NCBI GenBank assembly: GCA_024710355.1
Contig: JANJUX010000041.1
Span: 1-64,000, forward strand
Direction: 5' to 3'
DNA: 64,000 bases
Source of the DNA: Candidatus Rifleibacteriota bacterium
GTDB lineage: Bacteria; Muiribacteriota; Ozemobacteria; Ozemobacterales; Ozemobacteraceae
Positions 7,610 to 16,304 of this stretch are shown here, one piece after another (positions within the stretch are counted from its first letter, which is position 1; each line of letters begins with the position of its first letter). The position numbers and the translations under genes are program-made. The notes beneath the pieces are model-generated. The model searched no databases and had not been told where the DNA came from. It saw nothing but the letters and a program-made list of their open reading frames with translations.

Positions 7610-8836
7610 TCAGAAGGAAATTCTGGAAGGCTTCCAGTCGGTGGGGCGCTGCAGGCCTTCTTTTTCGGGGACAACCAGCGAACCAACGTAACTGCCATCG
7701 GCATAGACACGGTCTATCTGTTCGCGAATAGACTTAATATCATCCTCACTGACCACACCGTTGTCAGTAGCCTTGTAGAACTGCACGGTTATGCGGATCG
7801 GGAAACGCTCGTCGCGTTCGATCGGCTGATTATCCATTTCGATGAACGGCCCCTCGATTTCGCCATGACCGATAACCGCATCTTCAACGTTCGAAGAGAG
7901 TTCCGTACGGCTGACTTCAGCATCTTCAAACATGAGACCCTTGCTGTCACCACGGAAATATTCGCGATGTTTTAATGGCACCTGAATCAGCATTACCATG
8001 TTATCGGCAGCAGTGTTACCAACGGCCGGAGCAGAAGGTTTTGTCGTGCTGTCGGCAGGTTTGTCAACTGGAGCAGGCGCGGCGGCAGTGTCACTGGCAC
8101 GCTTACCGGTCAACGAGGCTTTTTCCCCGTTGCTGTTAAAGAAAAGGCGCTGACCATAAGCGCCACCATTCTGCACGGCGTCGCGCGTGTTGTCGATAAT
8201 CGTCATACTGGTGCCTTCACGGGTGACGAGAATCGCCAGCACAGCTGGATTACCGGTTTCTGACTGATAGTTGAAGATTACCGGGTTGAATACGGCTTCT
8301 TCGCCTTTTGGAATCGGCAGAAAGCAGGCCTGAGCCGACACCAGCACATGCGAATCGCGGGCTGCCAGAAGCATGCTGGCGCTGCCGGTCCATGATGCCG
8401 AATTGCTCAGCAACGGGCGCGGATCTTCGAGCAGGGCGCCGAGCGGAATCGTTTTGGACTCCTGCCCTTTTTCATTGCCAACGCGGGCGTATAGTTTGCC
8501 AAGCTGGATATCGGCGGTTTTATCGGTGAAGTTCGGAAAACGGATAACCGGCATGCAGGTCATTTTGCGGCTTTCTTTGCTGCCGTGATGCACCTGAATG
8601 GTCATATCGCTGATGTTTGGGCCGACGGCCGAGCCTTCGAAACGGCCGGTGTCTTCCCAGGTGATGTTGATGATATCGAGGCCGTATTTTGCGGCCAGTT
8701 CGCGGGCGGCCGGGTCACTGGTCATGCCGGCAACGCGGCTGATTACCTGTTCATAATCAGGGTTGGTTTTTTCCTGGGCCAGAGCTGGCATGGTCAGCCA
8801 GCAGGCGAGCAATACGGTCAGCAGTTTGATTTTCAT
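7610..8836 (-). CDS. exported protein, unknown function
   Basis: 408 residues from ATG 8834-8836 with AAAGAGG upstream; a longer frame to 8923 lacks a site. Signal peptide MKIKLLTVLLACWLTMPALA. Residues about 20-235 form a compact beta-rich domain, with NITWEDTGRFEGSAVGPNIS, IPLGALLEDPRP, DSHVLVSAQACFLPIPKG and VFNPVIFNYQSETGNPAVLA. I have the impression of a conserved but uncharacterised family. A linker rich in Ala, Pro, Thr and Lys (about 240-280) leads to a second domain containing HREYFRGDSKGLMFEDAEVS and RFPIRITVQFYKATDN. It is flanked by hairpins on both sides, so probably monocistronic. Confidence 0.68.
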   Translation of the reverse strand: MKIKLLTVLLACWLTMPALAQEKTNPDYEQVISRVAGMTSDPAARELAAKYGLDIINITWEDTGRFEGSAVGPNISDMTIQVHHGSKESRKMTCMPVIRFPNFTDKTADIQLGKLYARVGNEKGQESKTIPLGALLEDPRPLLSNSASWTGSASMLLAARDSHVLVSAQACFLPIPKGEEAVFNPVIFNYQSETGNPAVLAILVTREGTSMTIIDNTRDAVQNGGAYGQRLFFNSNGEKASLTGKRASDTAAAPAPVDKPADSTTKPSAPAVGNTAADNMVMLIQVPLKHREYFRGDSKGLMFEDAEVSRTELSSNVEDAVIGHGEIEGPFIEMDNQPIERDERFPIRITVQFYKATDNGVVSEDDIKSIREQIDRVYADGSYVGSLVVPEKEGLQRPTDWKPSRISF

Positions 8837-8965
8837 TCGATGCCTCTTTCTTTGCAGACGCTGATTCGGATAACTTTCCTGGGTCAATGCAGCCAATTTA
8901 CTCTTCAGTCGTGCGGTTGTCAAAATCCGCGTTCACCGATTATTACACACGACTCTTTTGCCGGA

Positions 8966-9002
8966 AAAAGAAAAAACCGCCGCAGAGGGCTTCTGCAGCG
9001 GC
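8966..9002 (-). terminator. intrinsic terminator of the 11347-9019 operon
   Basis: On the minus strand an 11-bp GC-rich stem (9002-8992 pairing with 8986-8976, with G-U pairs) is followed by TTTTTT-C-TTTTT. It lies 17 bases past the stop of the 9019-10035 gene. Classic rho-independent form. Confidence 0.85.
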
Positions 9003-9018
9003 CTTAAGAGACGGAGAA

Positions 9019-10035
9019 TTATTTGATTTTCAATGGCACGTAGAGAACCTGACGGTTTCCAGCCATGTCAGAGGCGTCAATGTACAGATGCGGGTTTTCG
9101 GGCAATTTCAGCTCGGCAAGTTTTACCTCAGCGGCATTAACCTCGCTGACCGGTGCGGGTTCGCCACCGGCACCGGCGCAGATGCCGTATTTGAGCTTTG
9201 TGTTGTCAAGCTTGTAGTTGTCGTCGCCATTGGCCTTGATTTTGAGAACGGCATTCGCCGGAACCGTTATCGCAGCCTGGTCTGGAACCACAACCATATT
9301 AGCACCCAGCTCAACGCCAGGCACCGTCAGGGTTTCGGTCGGATCAGCCTCGTTTACAAGCGCACCGGAAAAATACACATCGGCCATTTTTGGCAGCGGG
9401 TATTTGTGCGGCGGGTTTTCGGCAACCCAGAAGGTGCCTGAACGGCCATCTTCAAGGGAGACTTCAAGACCGCACACCGGTGGCGTGATATCGAGAACGC
9501 GCACATCGGCGGCAATGCTTGAATTGGCAAACGTAGCCCGCGCCTTACCGGTTTCTGGTGAGGTATAACGCATTTTCCGTCCGGCGTAGCAGGTGATCGC
9601 ACCTTTTCCGGTCGGATTTAGCGGGGTTATCACCATCTGATTGATTGCCAAATCTTGGGAAGCAGAGGCCGGAATATTGCGGTTCTTTTCCCAGTCGATG
9701 AACAGCCACGAAATGGCAGGGTTTCGACTCCAGGAAGGGTCTGGAATCTCTTTACCATTGTAAGTTGCGGGCGGCTCAGCGTCGAACAGGGCGGTTTCGG
9801 CGACCACAGTCAGCGGCACGTCTTCAGTGAGGGTGGCCGGAATCGCTTCGCCGTTTTCAAGGTAGATTTTCATCGGCAGAACCGGACTGAGGTCGACCGG
9901 ATGTTCGCCAATGGTCACACCTTCGAGCCACGGGGCCTCGGAAGCCTTCTTCGCGTCGCCGGCATTTTCGGCACCGACAACGACAGAACCGGCCAACAAA
10001 AAGGTGATTGCAGTGAATAAAAGATTGTTCTTCAT
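9019..10035 (-). CDS. exported Ig-like-tail protein (second gene of pair)
   Basis: 338 residues from ATG 10033-10035, 13 bases after the stop of the preceding gene; signal peptide NNLLFTAITFLLAGSVVVGA. The mature protein is beta-rich. A segment NPAISWLFIDWEKNRN is followed by RVLDITPPVCGLEVSLEDG, and the C-terminus contains ELGANMVVVPDQ and ends IDASDMAGNRQVLYVPLKIK. The same order of segments (I-W strand, V-x-D-x-TPP, N-x-V-x-V, and a terminal D-x-x-GN...P-L strand) recurs in the 10049-11347 product and the giant 21142-25938 product. It is probably a secreted surface or matrix protein with PKD/Ig-like modules. Function unknown. Confidence 0.7.
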   Translation of the reverse strand: MKNNLLFTAITFLLAGSVVVGAENAGDAKKASEAPWLEGVTIGEHPVDLSPVLPMKIYLENGEAIPATLTEDVPLTVVAETALFDAEPPATYNGKEIPDPSWSRNPAISWLFIDWEKNRNIPASASQDLAINQMVITPLNPTGKGAITCYAGRKMRYTSPETGKARATFANSSIAADVRVLDITPPVCGLEVSLEDGRSGTFWVAENPPHKYPLPKMADVYFSGALVNEADPTETLTVPGVELGANMVVVPDQAAITVPANAVLKIKANGDDNYKLDNTKLKYGICAGAGGEPAPVSEVNAAEVKLAELKLPENPHLYIDASDMAGNRQVLYVPLKIK

Positions 10036-10048
10036 GCGGCTACTCTGA

Positions 10049-11347
10049 TTACTGATTCTTGCCGCCTTCAAATGCAGCTGCGGTGTTAACTACATAGAGG
10101 GGCATTCTGATAGTTGTGACGTTGCCGTCTTTATCGGTGGCAGTGGTAACAAAGACGTATTCGGGTTCATCGGGATACTGGTCACGGGGATAGTTGGGAA
10201 CGCGAAACATGTATGCGTCGCCGTCTTTTTCAACTGATTTGCCATCGGCGGTTTCAATCAGGGCTTCGACGTTACCGGTAGAGGCACGTTTGTTGCCGTT
10301 GTCAGTAGACATGGCAGCAAAAATGAACGGAACATTGCGGCGCACATAGACGCCCTTAAGGTTCTTTTCTTCGCCACCGACGACGTTTACGTGGTTGCGA
10401 TATTCGGTCTGGTCGATTTTCGAAGTCATAACACCGGTTTCGAACTTGGGAGCGCCGCGTTCGTTGAAAAGTGTGCCGGCGATCGAGAGGCGGGCGGTTT
10501 TTTCCCAGGGAATGCGGTTGCGTTCGTCATCCTGGCCTTCATCGATGAAAATATAGCTGGCGGTTTCGAAATCCTGAGATTTGGTAGAAAAGGGGCGGCC
10601 TTTGTTTTCGACGATCTTACTGGCCATGGTGTTTCTGAGTTCTTCTTCGGTGGCAGCCATATCAACGGTGCCGGCGCCTTCCTGGAAAGCGACCCAGACG
10701 TCGGGAGAGGTGCAGTCATGCACTTCGATACCAACGCGCTGCTGAGCGGTTACAGTCTTGCCGTCGCCTTCGGCACCCTCTTCACCGGTCTTGCCGGTTT
10801 CGCTGCTGCCGTCGCCGGATGCATCTTTTCCGCCGGAATCACCGGTGCCGTCAGTATCCGTGTCTTCAGCTCCACCCGAACTGGAAACCTGTCTGGCGCC
10901 ACCGTTGTGAACCTGGTAATAGCCAGGATCGGTAATATTGCAGTTATTAGTGGCTTTGTTGGTATTATCAGAGCTCTGCGACTCGTAATTGCCGCTGTCG
11001 TCTTCTTTTTTCACTTCCCAGGTGATGTTTGGTTCACTGGTAAATTTGGCAGCTTCAGCAATAGCGGCGGCATCGATATTATACAGGTTTGAATTTTCCT
11101 GCATCAGAACGCCGACGTCTTCAAGCCACTGCAGATCACCCTCTTCAGCTTCTTTGCCACGGAAATTCGTGGGCAGAGTAACCGGGCTGTCTTTCACTTC
11201 AAGGGTCATGTCGGTGCTGTCAGGAATAACCACTTCAGTGGCGCTGGCAGTTTCCGTTTCTGTGGCCGTTTCCTGGGCAATTACCGGGCAAACGGTCATT
11301 GCAGCAAAAAAAGCCGCAGCAAGAGCAAATCTGTTCATGTTTTTCAT
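10049..11347 (-). CDS. exported Ig-like-tail protein (first gene of pair)
   Basis: 432 residues from ATG 11345-11347, preceded by GGAGG at ideal spacing. Signal peptide MNRFALAAAFFAAMTVCPVIA. A Thr/Glu-rich start leads to a strand NITWEVKKEDDSGNYESQ, then a low-complexity stretch of about 45 residues dominated by Gly, Asp, Ser and Glu (near 145-190), probably a flexible linker. After it come GIEVHDCTSPDVWVAFQEG and NHVNVVGGEEKNLKGVYVRR, and the terminal module TTATDKDGNVTTIRMPLYVV. These last parts align by eye with the neighbouring 9019-10035 product and the giant 21142-25938 protein. Two-gene operon ending at the 8966-9002 terminator. Confidence 0.7.
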   Translation of the reverse strand: MKNMNRFALAAAFFAAMTVCPVIAQETATETETASATEVVIPDSTDMTLEVKDSPVTLPTNFRGKEAEEGDLQWLEDVGVLMQENSNLYNIDAAAIAEAAKFTSEPNITWEVKKEDDSGNYESQSSDNTNKATNNCNITDPGYYQVHNGGARQVSSSGGAEDTDTDGTGDSGGKDASGDGSSETGKTGEEGAEGDGKTVTAQQRVGIEVHDCTSPDVWVAFQEGAGTVDMAATEEELRNTMASKIVENKGRPFSTKSQDFETASYIFIDEGQDDERNRIPWEKTARLSIAGTLFNERGAPKFETGVMTSKIDQTEYRNHVNVVGGEEKNLKGVYVRRNVPFIFAAMSTDNGNKRASTGNVEALIETADGKSVEKDGDAYMFRVPNYPRDQYPDEPEYVFVTTATDKDGNVTTIRMPLYVVNTAAAFEGGKNQ

Positions 11348-11483
11348 ACGCTTTCCTCCATTGTTTTTCGGCGCCGGTACCCCGGTTGCTGACAGCAACA
11401 ACTTTTCAAGCCTGCCTGCAGCCAGATACCACCCCGCCCCCCGGGCCTCAGGTTCTGAAATCCCCGGGTTTTGTTACTCACTT

Positions 11484-11489
11484 ATTATA
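11484..11489 (-). promoter_or_regulatory. candidate -10 box for the 11347-9019 operon
   Basis: The minus strand reads TATAAT at 11489-11484, about 137 bases upstream of the 11347 start. The -35 at 17-bp spacing (TAACTT) is a poor match. It implies a long 5' leader. Confidence 0.35.
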
Positions 11490-11587
11490 CGCTTGTCTCA
11501 CCGAATAAGTTACATTTTTTTCATTTTACAGCCGGAATGTGGGCACACCCTTCATTTTCCCACCTTGCCAAGAAACGCACAGTCTCT

Positions 11588-11639
11588 GACTCTAGCCGTG
11601 ACTCTAGCCGTGACTCTAGCCGGAACTTTTCCGGCTAGA
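11588..11639. repeat. three 12-bp tandem repeats ending in a hairpin
   Basis: GACTCTAGCCGT is repeated at 11588-11599 and 11600-11611, then GACTCTAGCCGG at 11612-11623. The last unit forms the left arm of an 11-bp perfect hairpin (11615-11625 with 11629-11639, 3-base loop). No T-run follows on either strand. It lies in the 440-base gap 11348-11787, which otherwise shows only the candidate promoter and no gene. Confidence 0.65.
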
Positions 11640-11787
11640 CTGAATCAGGCTCGCATACCGATTTTATTTCACGGAATCGAACAAATAACCACGGTGCAAT
11701 ACCACGGTTAAAAATTTCGCCGCGCTGCATTTTTTTATTACATCTACCGGCCGCACATAAAATATTCAACTGCATGAAGCTTCATCA

Positions 11788-13233
11788 TCAAGAATCCATG
11801 GAAGCCAAAAAGGCCCTGCCAGCTTCCGTCAACCGATACTTCTGCAGGCGACTGTTCGGTTTGTCCGGCAAGGTATATTCAATCAGCTGCTCCTCAGTCA
11901 AATCCTTGATCAGTCTTTTAAATGCACCAGTCTTGCTCTCTAATTCGAGCTTACAGGCAATCTCAGAAGCAGACAGACTACCACTTTGCAGCGCTGTTAA
12001 CACTAACTTCGACTGGGCCCTTGACTGGGCCCCATCCACCAAACCAGTCACCGCAGAAGTTCTAGAGCCAACCGTTTGCTTTTTAAGAATATGAGGCTTC
12101 GCCAGATAAACTGTGAACCTGACCCGCATGCCGATTTCCTGAACCAGCGGTTCGGAGAGCTTAAGTTCAGCAACAGCACGCAGGATATTACGCACACCGC
12201 TGCCCCGCTGCTCGATCAGCTTCAGTTCACGAAAGACCCTGGCAATAACCGGGTTACGTATCTTCGAAACACCGCTTTTCATGTCCTCAATAGTCATGCC
12301 TGGCATCAGAATACCAGGGTTCTCGACTTCGATACGGTCATCGAAGAAAGCGACCCGCACAGGAGCGCCACGCTGTGAATAGTCAGAATGAACAAGTGCA
12401 TTGATAACGACTTCGCGCAGTATGTCGATGGGGATACTCCAGACATCTTTGCGCTGGATCTCAGAAAAGTCTGCACCACGCATGGCATGTTTCCTGAGAA
12501 AGAGCATAACGCTCTCGACAGACTCGGGCAGCGATTCCTCAAGCTCAATGTGGTCAAAAATATCACCCTTGTCATTGCCGATAAAGCGGCCACACTGCAC
12601 CCAGGCATCGGGATAATGAAAAACCCGGTCGCGCCCGAACAGCAGCATGCCGCCACGGGTAGGCACCAACCGTCCCTGCTCACGCCGCATCAGCTTAAGA
12701 GTAAGTAATTCCTGCTCATCGAGAGCCCGGCGCCCTTTAAACAGACGCCGTGCCGCCTTGAGGTCAAGATCATCTTCAGACAGTTCCGGCATTGGCAGCT
12801 CATCATAACTGACACCCTCTGCCGAGCGCCGCAGTTCTCCGACCAGTTCACGGTCAGCCTGCCGGTTCGAAGAACCAAGGCGAACATAAACTCCCTGGTC
12901 CGGGCCTTCAGTCGCCAGGTAGTGCGGGCGTGAATTACTAAGAAAGACCTCAACGATCAGCAGTGTTTTACCTTCAACGGTAACCAGCTCAACATTCGGA
13001 ACCAGCCTTGGTTTTATTGAATCAGCAATCAGGCTGCAAAGGCGCTCTTCTTCATCGAGAGGGCGCTCAACTCCGATCACCCGCTTGTCGTCATCGATAC
13101 CGACTATTACCCTGCCGCCTGCGGTGTTTGAAAATGCCACCAGAGTCTTCATCAAACCTTTCGGCGACGACAAATCACGCTTGAACTCAAGCGTCTTGCC
13201 TTCGCTCTGGCTTAAAAGCCCTTCGATTATCAT
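11788..13233 (-). CDS. AlbA_2 / GHKL-ATPase transcriptional regulator-like protein (RecG-related annotation family)
   Basis: 481 residues. Domain 1 (about 1-125) is an AlbA_2 (Schlafen-type, formerly AAA_4) putative nucleic-acid-binding domain: GKTLEFKRDLSSPKGLMKTL, FSNTAGGRVIVGIDDDKRVI. Domain 2 (about 250-385) is a HATPase_c_4-like segment: REVVINALVHSDYSQRGAPV, FFDDRIEVENPGILMPGM, RELKLIEQRGSGVRNI. A C-terminal winged helix (about 410-475) contains SASEIACKLELESKTGAFKR. Such proteins are often labelled RecG-like but lack helicase motifs, and are common in defence and mobile islands. Monocistronic on minus; its neighbours are ankyrin genes and restriction-system debris. Confidence 0.85.
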   Translation of the reverse strand: MIIEGLLSQSEGKTLEFKRDLSSPKGLMKTLVAFSNTAGGRVIVGIDDDKRVIGVERPLDEEERLCSLIADSIKPRLVPNVELVTVEGKTLLIVEVFLSNSRPHYLATEGPDQGVYVRLGSSNRQADRELVGELRRSAEGVSYDELPMPELSEDDLDLKAARRLFKGRRALDEQELLTLKLMRREQGRLVPTRGGMLLFGRDRVFHYPDAWVQCGRFIGNDKGDIFDHIELEESLPESVESVMLFLRKHAMRGADFSEIQRKDVWSIPIDILREVVINALVHSDYSQRGAPVRVAFFDDRIEVENPGILMPGMTIEDMKSGVSKIRNPVIARVFRELKLIEQRGSGVRNILRAVAELKLSEPLVQEIGMRVRFTVYLAKPHILKKQTVGSRTSAVTGLVDGAQSRAQSKLVLTALQSGSLSASEIACKLELESKTGAFKRLIKDLTEEQLIEYTLPDKPNSRLQKYRLTEAGRAFLASMDS

Positions 13234-13288
13234 AAGACTCCTTTAATGCTGACCCGATGCGGCACGCCACTTATCCTAACAGAATTAA

Positions 13289-13597
13289 GTGACGCAATCA
13301 ATTTACCCGGTCATGCTATATAAGAGCGCATTGAACTTTCTTGTCGGTCACGGGGCTGACCTGGAGATGGAAGACGGTGAGGGAATGACTCCTTTTGATT
13401 TTGCCCTGCAGCTGGAAAAGCTTGAGTTGATGGATTATCTGTTGTCACGCGGTGTTGACCCGAATGGCGGCGGCCGGAAAAGCATGGCACCACTTATGGT
13501 GGCAGTATTGAAAAACCAGCCACAGAGCGCCGGACTTCTTTTGCAATATCATGCTGTTCCCGCAAGCAGATGTGGCGCTGAATCACCGCTTGAATAA
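13289..13597 (+). pseudogene. ankyrin-repeat fragment
   Basis: 102 codons, GTG or internal ATG (13313) start, with no ribosome site and no signal peptide. It contains about two and a half ankyrin units: LNFLVGHGADLEMEDGEGMT, PFDFALQLEKLELMDYLLSR and MAPLMVAVLKNQPQSAGLLL. It begins within a repeat and ends without a C-terminal cap. It looks like a leftover of a larger ankyrin gene, or possibly a displaced 5' duplication of the complete ankyrin gene at 13897. A very short functional ankyrin protein cannot be excluded. Confidence 0.5.
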
Positions 13598-13735
13598 GTG
13601 ACAAGGCGCGGAAGTGCCGAAATGAAAAAGGTTTTTGCTTTGTTCCTGCCTTCCGGTTGCGCTTCCTGATTCAGAGTGTGACTGTGTTCAGTTGCCATTG
13701 ATGGCCTGCTTTTACAGTTCAAATCCAGAGCAAGC

Positions 13736-13765
13736 TTGAAAAGAACAGGCGCAAGGTGATATGCT
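13736..13765 (+). promoter_or_regulatory. candidate sigma70 promoter for ankyrin gene
   Basis: TTGAAA (13736-13741), 18-base spacer, TATGCT (13760-13765). The predicted start is about 125 bases before the 13897 ATG. The 299-base gap 13598-13896 holds no other convincing feature. Confidence 0.4.
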
Positions 13766-13896
13766 TTGCATTGGCAAGCCTTCGTGTATTCAATATTAAC
13801 CACGAAACCTTTGCGCAAACCCGTTTCAGGGTTTTCTGTTTTCTATTCTTGCTCCGGGGTTCGGGTGGACTCCCGGAATGACTGAGAGGATCAGGA

Positions 13897-15093
13897 ATGC
13901 TTCGACTTTCAATAACAGGTCTGCTTTGTCTGGCACTTTTTCTGTTTACCGCCATATCAGGTTTTGCACAGCTTGATGATTCTGACGTGGATGATTTTGG
14001 CGAATCCGGAACTTCCGGACCAGAAGAGAATGCTGCAATCATTGATGATTCCATGCCGCCCGGCGATATCAAACTGGCGATCCTTGCTGTTCTTGAGAGA
14101 GAGCCATTCAGGTTTTCAACTGCCTTCCTGAAAAAGGCGATTGAAAAAGGTGCAGATGTAAATGCCAGAAACAAGGTTGGCGATTATTCGGTTTTGATCA
14201 AGGCAGTAGAGAACAATTGCCGCCCTGATACGATTGATTTTTTGCTGAAAAATGGCGCGAATCCCTTTGCAACCGACAGTATTGAGCTGAATGACATGGA
14301 AAGAATCGTTGAGAATGAAGGCTGCGTGGATCTGTTACCGGTTTTTCTTGATAACGGCATTGACTTCGCTCGCAAAAACCCGGAAAGTGGCGAGAGTCTG
14401 CTGGCGCACGCAGCCGGAATGGAAAGAAGTCTGACAGTAGCGAAAAAGCTTATAGAACTTGGCACCAGGGTTGATTCCGGAGTTCTGATGGCCTGCTCTG
14501 GATGCAAGGACAAGGATTTCTTCAACCAGATACTGGAGAAGGTTGCTGATATTAACGAAGCGAATCAGAAAGGCAGAACTGCCCTGATGGAATTTGCCGA
14601 AAACAGCAGGGATACTGATTTTATCAAAGCCATTATTGCCAGGGGAGCGAATCTGGAAGCCCGGGACAAGGATAAAAACACCGCACTTGTATTGGCTGCG
14701 GCCAGGGATACTCAGCTCAAGGCCGCTGAAATCCTGATAGAAAAAGGTGCCGATGTTAATGCGGCAAACTGGCTTGGAAGAACTCCTTTGCTGGTCGCTG
14801 CCGAAAACCACAATCTTGCTGTTGTGCCGTTGTTGATCAGCAAGAAAGCTGATGTTAATGCTCTTACTTCAAGAGGAGAAACCGCTTTGACGCTGGCAGT
14901 AAAAAAAAGCGGTGAAAACTGTGAAAAGGCGGTCAAGGAGCTTCTTGATGCCGGCGTTGACGCGACAATCATGGATGAGGAATGCTGCACTGCCTATGAT
15001 CACGCTGAATACAGTTGCAAAGACAAGCTTGACAGTGAAATCTTCAAACGCCTGAAAACTGAATGCTCAAGGAATTTCATTCCGAAAGATTGA
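13897..15093 (+). CDS. exported ankyrin-repeat protein
   Basis: 398 residues with a signal peptide (LLCLALFLFTAISGFA) and an acidic mature N-terminus. About eight ankyrin repeats follow from residue 65 on, with unit signatures AIEKGADVNARNKVGDYSVL, FLLKNGANPFATDS, KAIIARGANLEARDKDKNTA, LIEKGADVNAANWLGRTPLL and LLISKKADVNALTSRGETA. The C-terminus is Cys-containing (ECCTAYDHAEYSCKDK). A periplasmic or surface protein-binding scaffold is likely. GAGAGGATCAGGA precedes the ATG. The following Sel1 gene is 53 bases downstream and probably cotranscribed, a common pairing of two repeat-protein types. Confidence 0.85.
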   Translation: MLRLSITGLLCLALFLFTAISGFAQLDDSDVDDFGESGTSGPEENAAIIDDSMPPGDIKLAILAVLEREPFRFSTAFLKKAIEKGADVNARNKVGDYSVLIKAVENNCRPDTIDFLLKNGANPFATDSIELNDMERIVENEGCVDLLPVFLDNGIDFARKNPESGESLLAHAAGMERSLTVAKKLIELGTRVDSGVLMACSGCKDKDFFNQILEKVADINEANQKGRTALMEFAENSRDTDFIKAIIARGANLEARDKDKNTALVLAAARDTQLKAAEILIEKGADVNAANWLGRTPLLVAAENHNLAVVPLLISKKADVNALTSRGETALTLAVKKSGENCEKAVKELLDAGVDATIMDEECCTAYDHAEYSCKDKLDSEIFKRLKTECSRNFIPKD

Positions 15094-15146
15094 GTTTGTT
15101 GCCGGTTCCTGACTGGAACAGAAAACTATCCGGAGAGGGATTAAAA

Positions 15147-15815
15147 ATGCGAATTTGCAGACAGAATGTATTGGTCATGCTTGTGTGTCTGATAATTGGA
15201 ATCGCCTGCCCTGTTTTGACGCAGGAAGATGGTGCGTCGCTGGTGAAAGCCGGAAATGAGTTTGCGCAGAAGGGCATGCGGAGCAAGGATGAAAAAGCGG
15301 GTCAGGAATTATTCAAGAAAGCCATGTCCTGTTTTGTAAAGGCCGCAAAGCTCAGATACGGCGAAGGTTTTTACAGTATCGGATGGATGTTTTATGCGGG
15401 TCATGGCGTCGAACGAAGCAGGGAAAAATGTATCGAGTTTTACAAAAAAGCCATAAAAACCGGATATATTGATGCCTGTTATAATATCGGTCTTGCTCTG
15501 GTCGCAGAGAAACTTGGCGAGCCGGATGTCAAGGAAGCGGCAAAATGGTTCAAACTTGGCGCTGAACGCGGTAATACTGATGCCATGGGGTTTCTTGGTC
15601 GCTGGTATTTTACCGGGAAAACAGGCGAAAGGGATTATGTTAAGTCCCGATACTACTATGGAATTCAGGTAAAAACCCTTGGTGAGGAGAATGCCGGTGG
15701 AGTTGTTGAAAAAATCGGCCGGCTTGAGAGGGTTATGACTGCTGCCCAGATTGAAGAGGCAGAAAAAATGGTTGCGCAATTTGTACTGCAAAAGGATGCC
15801 CCGCCTCTGGACTAA
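15147..15815 (+). CDS. exported Sel1-repeat protein
   Basis: 222 residues from ATG 15147, preceded by GGAGAGGG; the frame also opens earlier at 15063 but that start lies inside the ankyrin gene. The signal peptide [18 protein letters not shown] is followed by Sel1-like helical repeats: [80 protein letters not shown]. Sel1/TPR-like repeats mediate protein-protein contacts. It ends 4 bases inside the convergent hsdR remnant. Confidence 0.83.
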   Translation: MRICRQNVLVMLVCLIIGIACPVLTQEDGASLVKAGNEFAQKGMRSKDEKAGQELFKKAMSCFVKAAKLRYGEGFYSIGWMFYAGHGVERSREKCIEFYKKAIKTGYIDACYNIGLALVAEKLGEPDVKEAAKWFKLGAERGNTDAMGFLGRWYFTGKTGERDYVKSRYYYGIQVKTLGEENAGGVVEKIGRLERVMTAAQIEEAEKMVAQFVLQKDAPPLD

Positions 15816-16171
15816 CGGCCGTCGGGCAGCTTTTCCGGTTCAATCTCCTGGTCGGCCATGAGTTTTGCCTGTTCAAGAACGGTCTCGATGGCTTTCGGTG
15901 CCATGTCTGGCAGGTAACCGTGCTTTTTAAGTATTTTCTTGATGGCGATTCGCATCTTGGCTTGAACAGATTCTCTGACTGTCCAGTCTATCGAGGTGTT
16001 TTTCTTGACCGTTTCAACCGGCTCAAGCGTTATGGCTTTTAATACCTCGTCACCGAGTATCTTTACGGCAGAATCGTTGACTTCAAGGGCTGAAATCAAC
16101 GGCAGTCTCGTATTTCCCGCCAACCGAGCTGCGGCAGAAACAAAAGGTTGAATCTCTTCACGCTCCCTCAA
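15812..16171 (-). pseudogene. hsdR: C-terminal remnant of type I restriction endonuclease HsdR
   Basis: From about residue 25 the frame matches the C-terminal end of HsdR (DUF3387-type region): [60 protein letters not shown]. Complete HsdR is roughly 1000 residues; here the nuclease and helicase domains are absent, an in-frame TGA sits just upstream of the TTG at 16171, and no ribosome site is seen. It therefore appears to be a decayed 3' end. Residues before 25 are not recognisably HsdR, so the break lies near 16100. No hsdM or hsdS is in the window. Confidence 0.75.
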
Positions 16172-16304
16172 AGCTGGTCAGGGGAATTAGGAAAGTGGCG
16201 GCCGGTGTAGCCCGGCTCTGCGCCAGAAAACCTTCACTCTGTTTCGGTTTCCTTTCTCGACTTCGACCGGGCAGGAAATAGAGAAAGAGGCCGAACCAGT
16301 TTTG

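Noticed and set aside
10391..11092. Plus-strand frame of 233 codons, apparently hydrophobic
   Set aside because: Antisense to 10049-11347; the Gly/Asp-rich linker read backwards produces Ala/Val-rich sequence that mimics a membrane protein.
11588..11623. CRISPR-like direct repeats
   Set aside because: Units are adjacent with no spacers and only three copies; no cas genes in the window.
11400..11787. Attachment-site copy of the tRNA-Met 3' end at the island's far border
   Set aside because: No stretch matching the tRNA 3' end was found, and no integrase is present.
13622..13669. Tiny frame MKKVFALFLPSGCAS resembling a lipoprotein signal
   Set aside because: Fifteen codons with an immediate stop; could be a remnant but nothing supports a gene.
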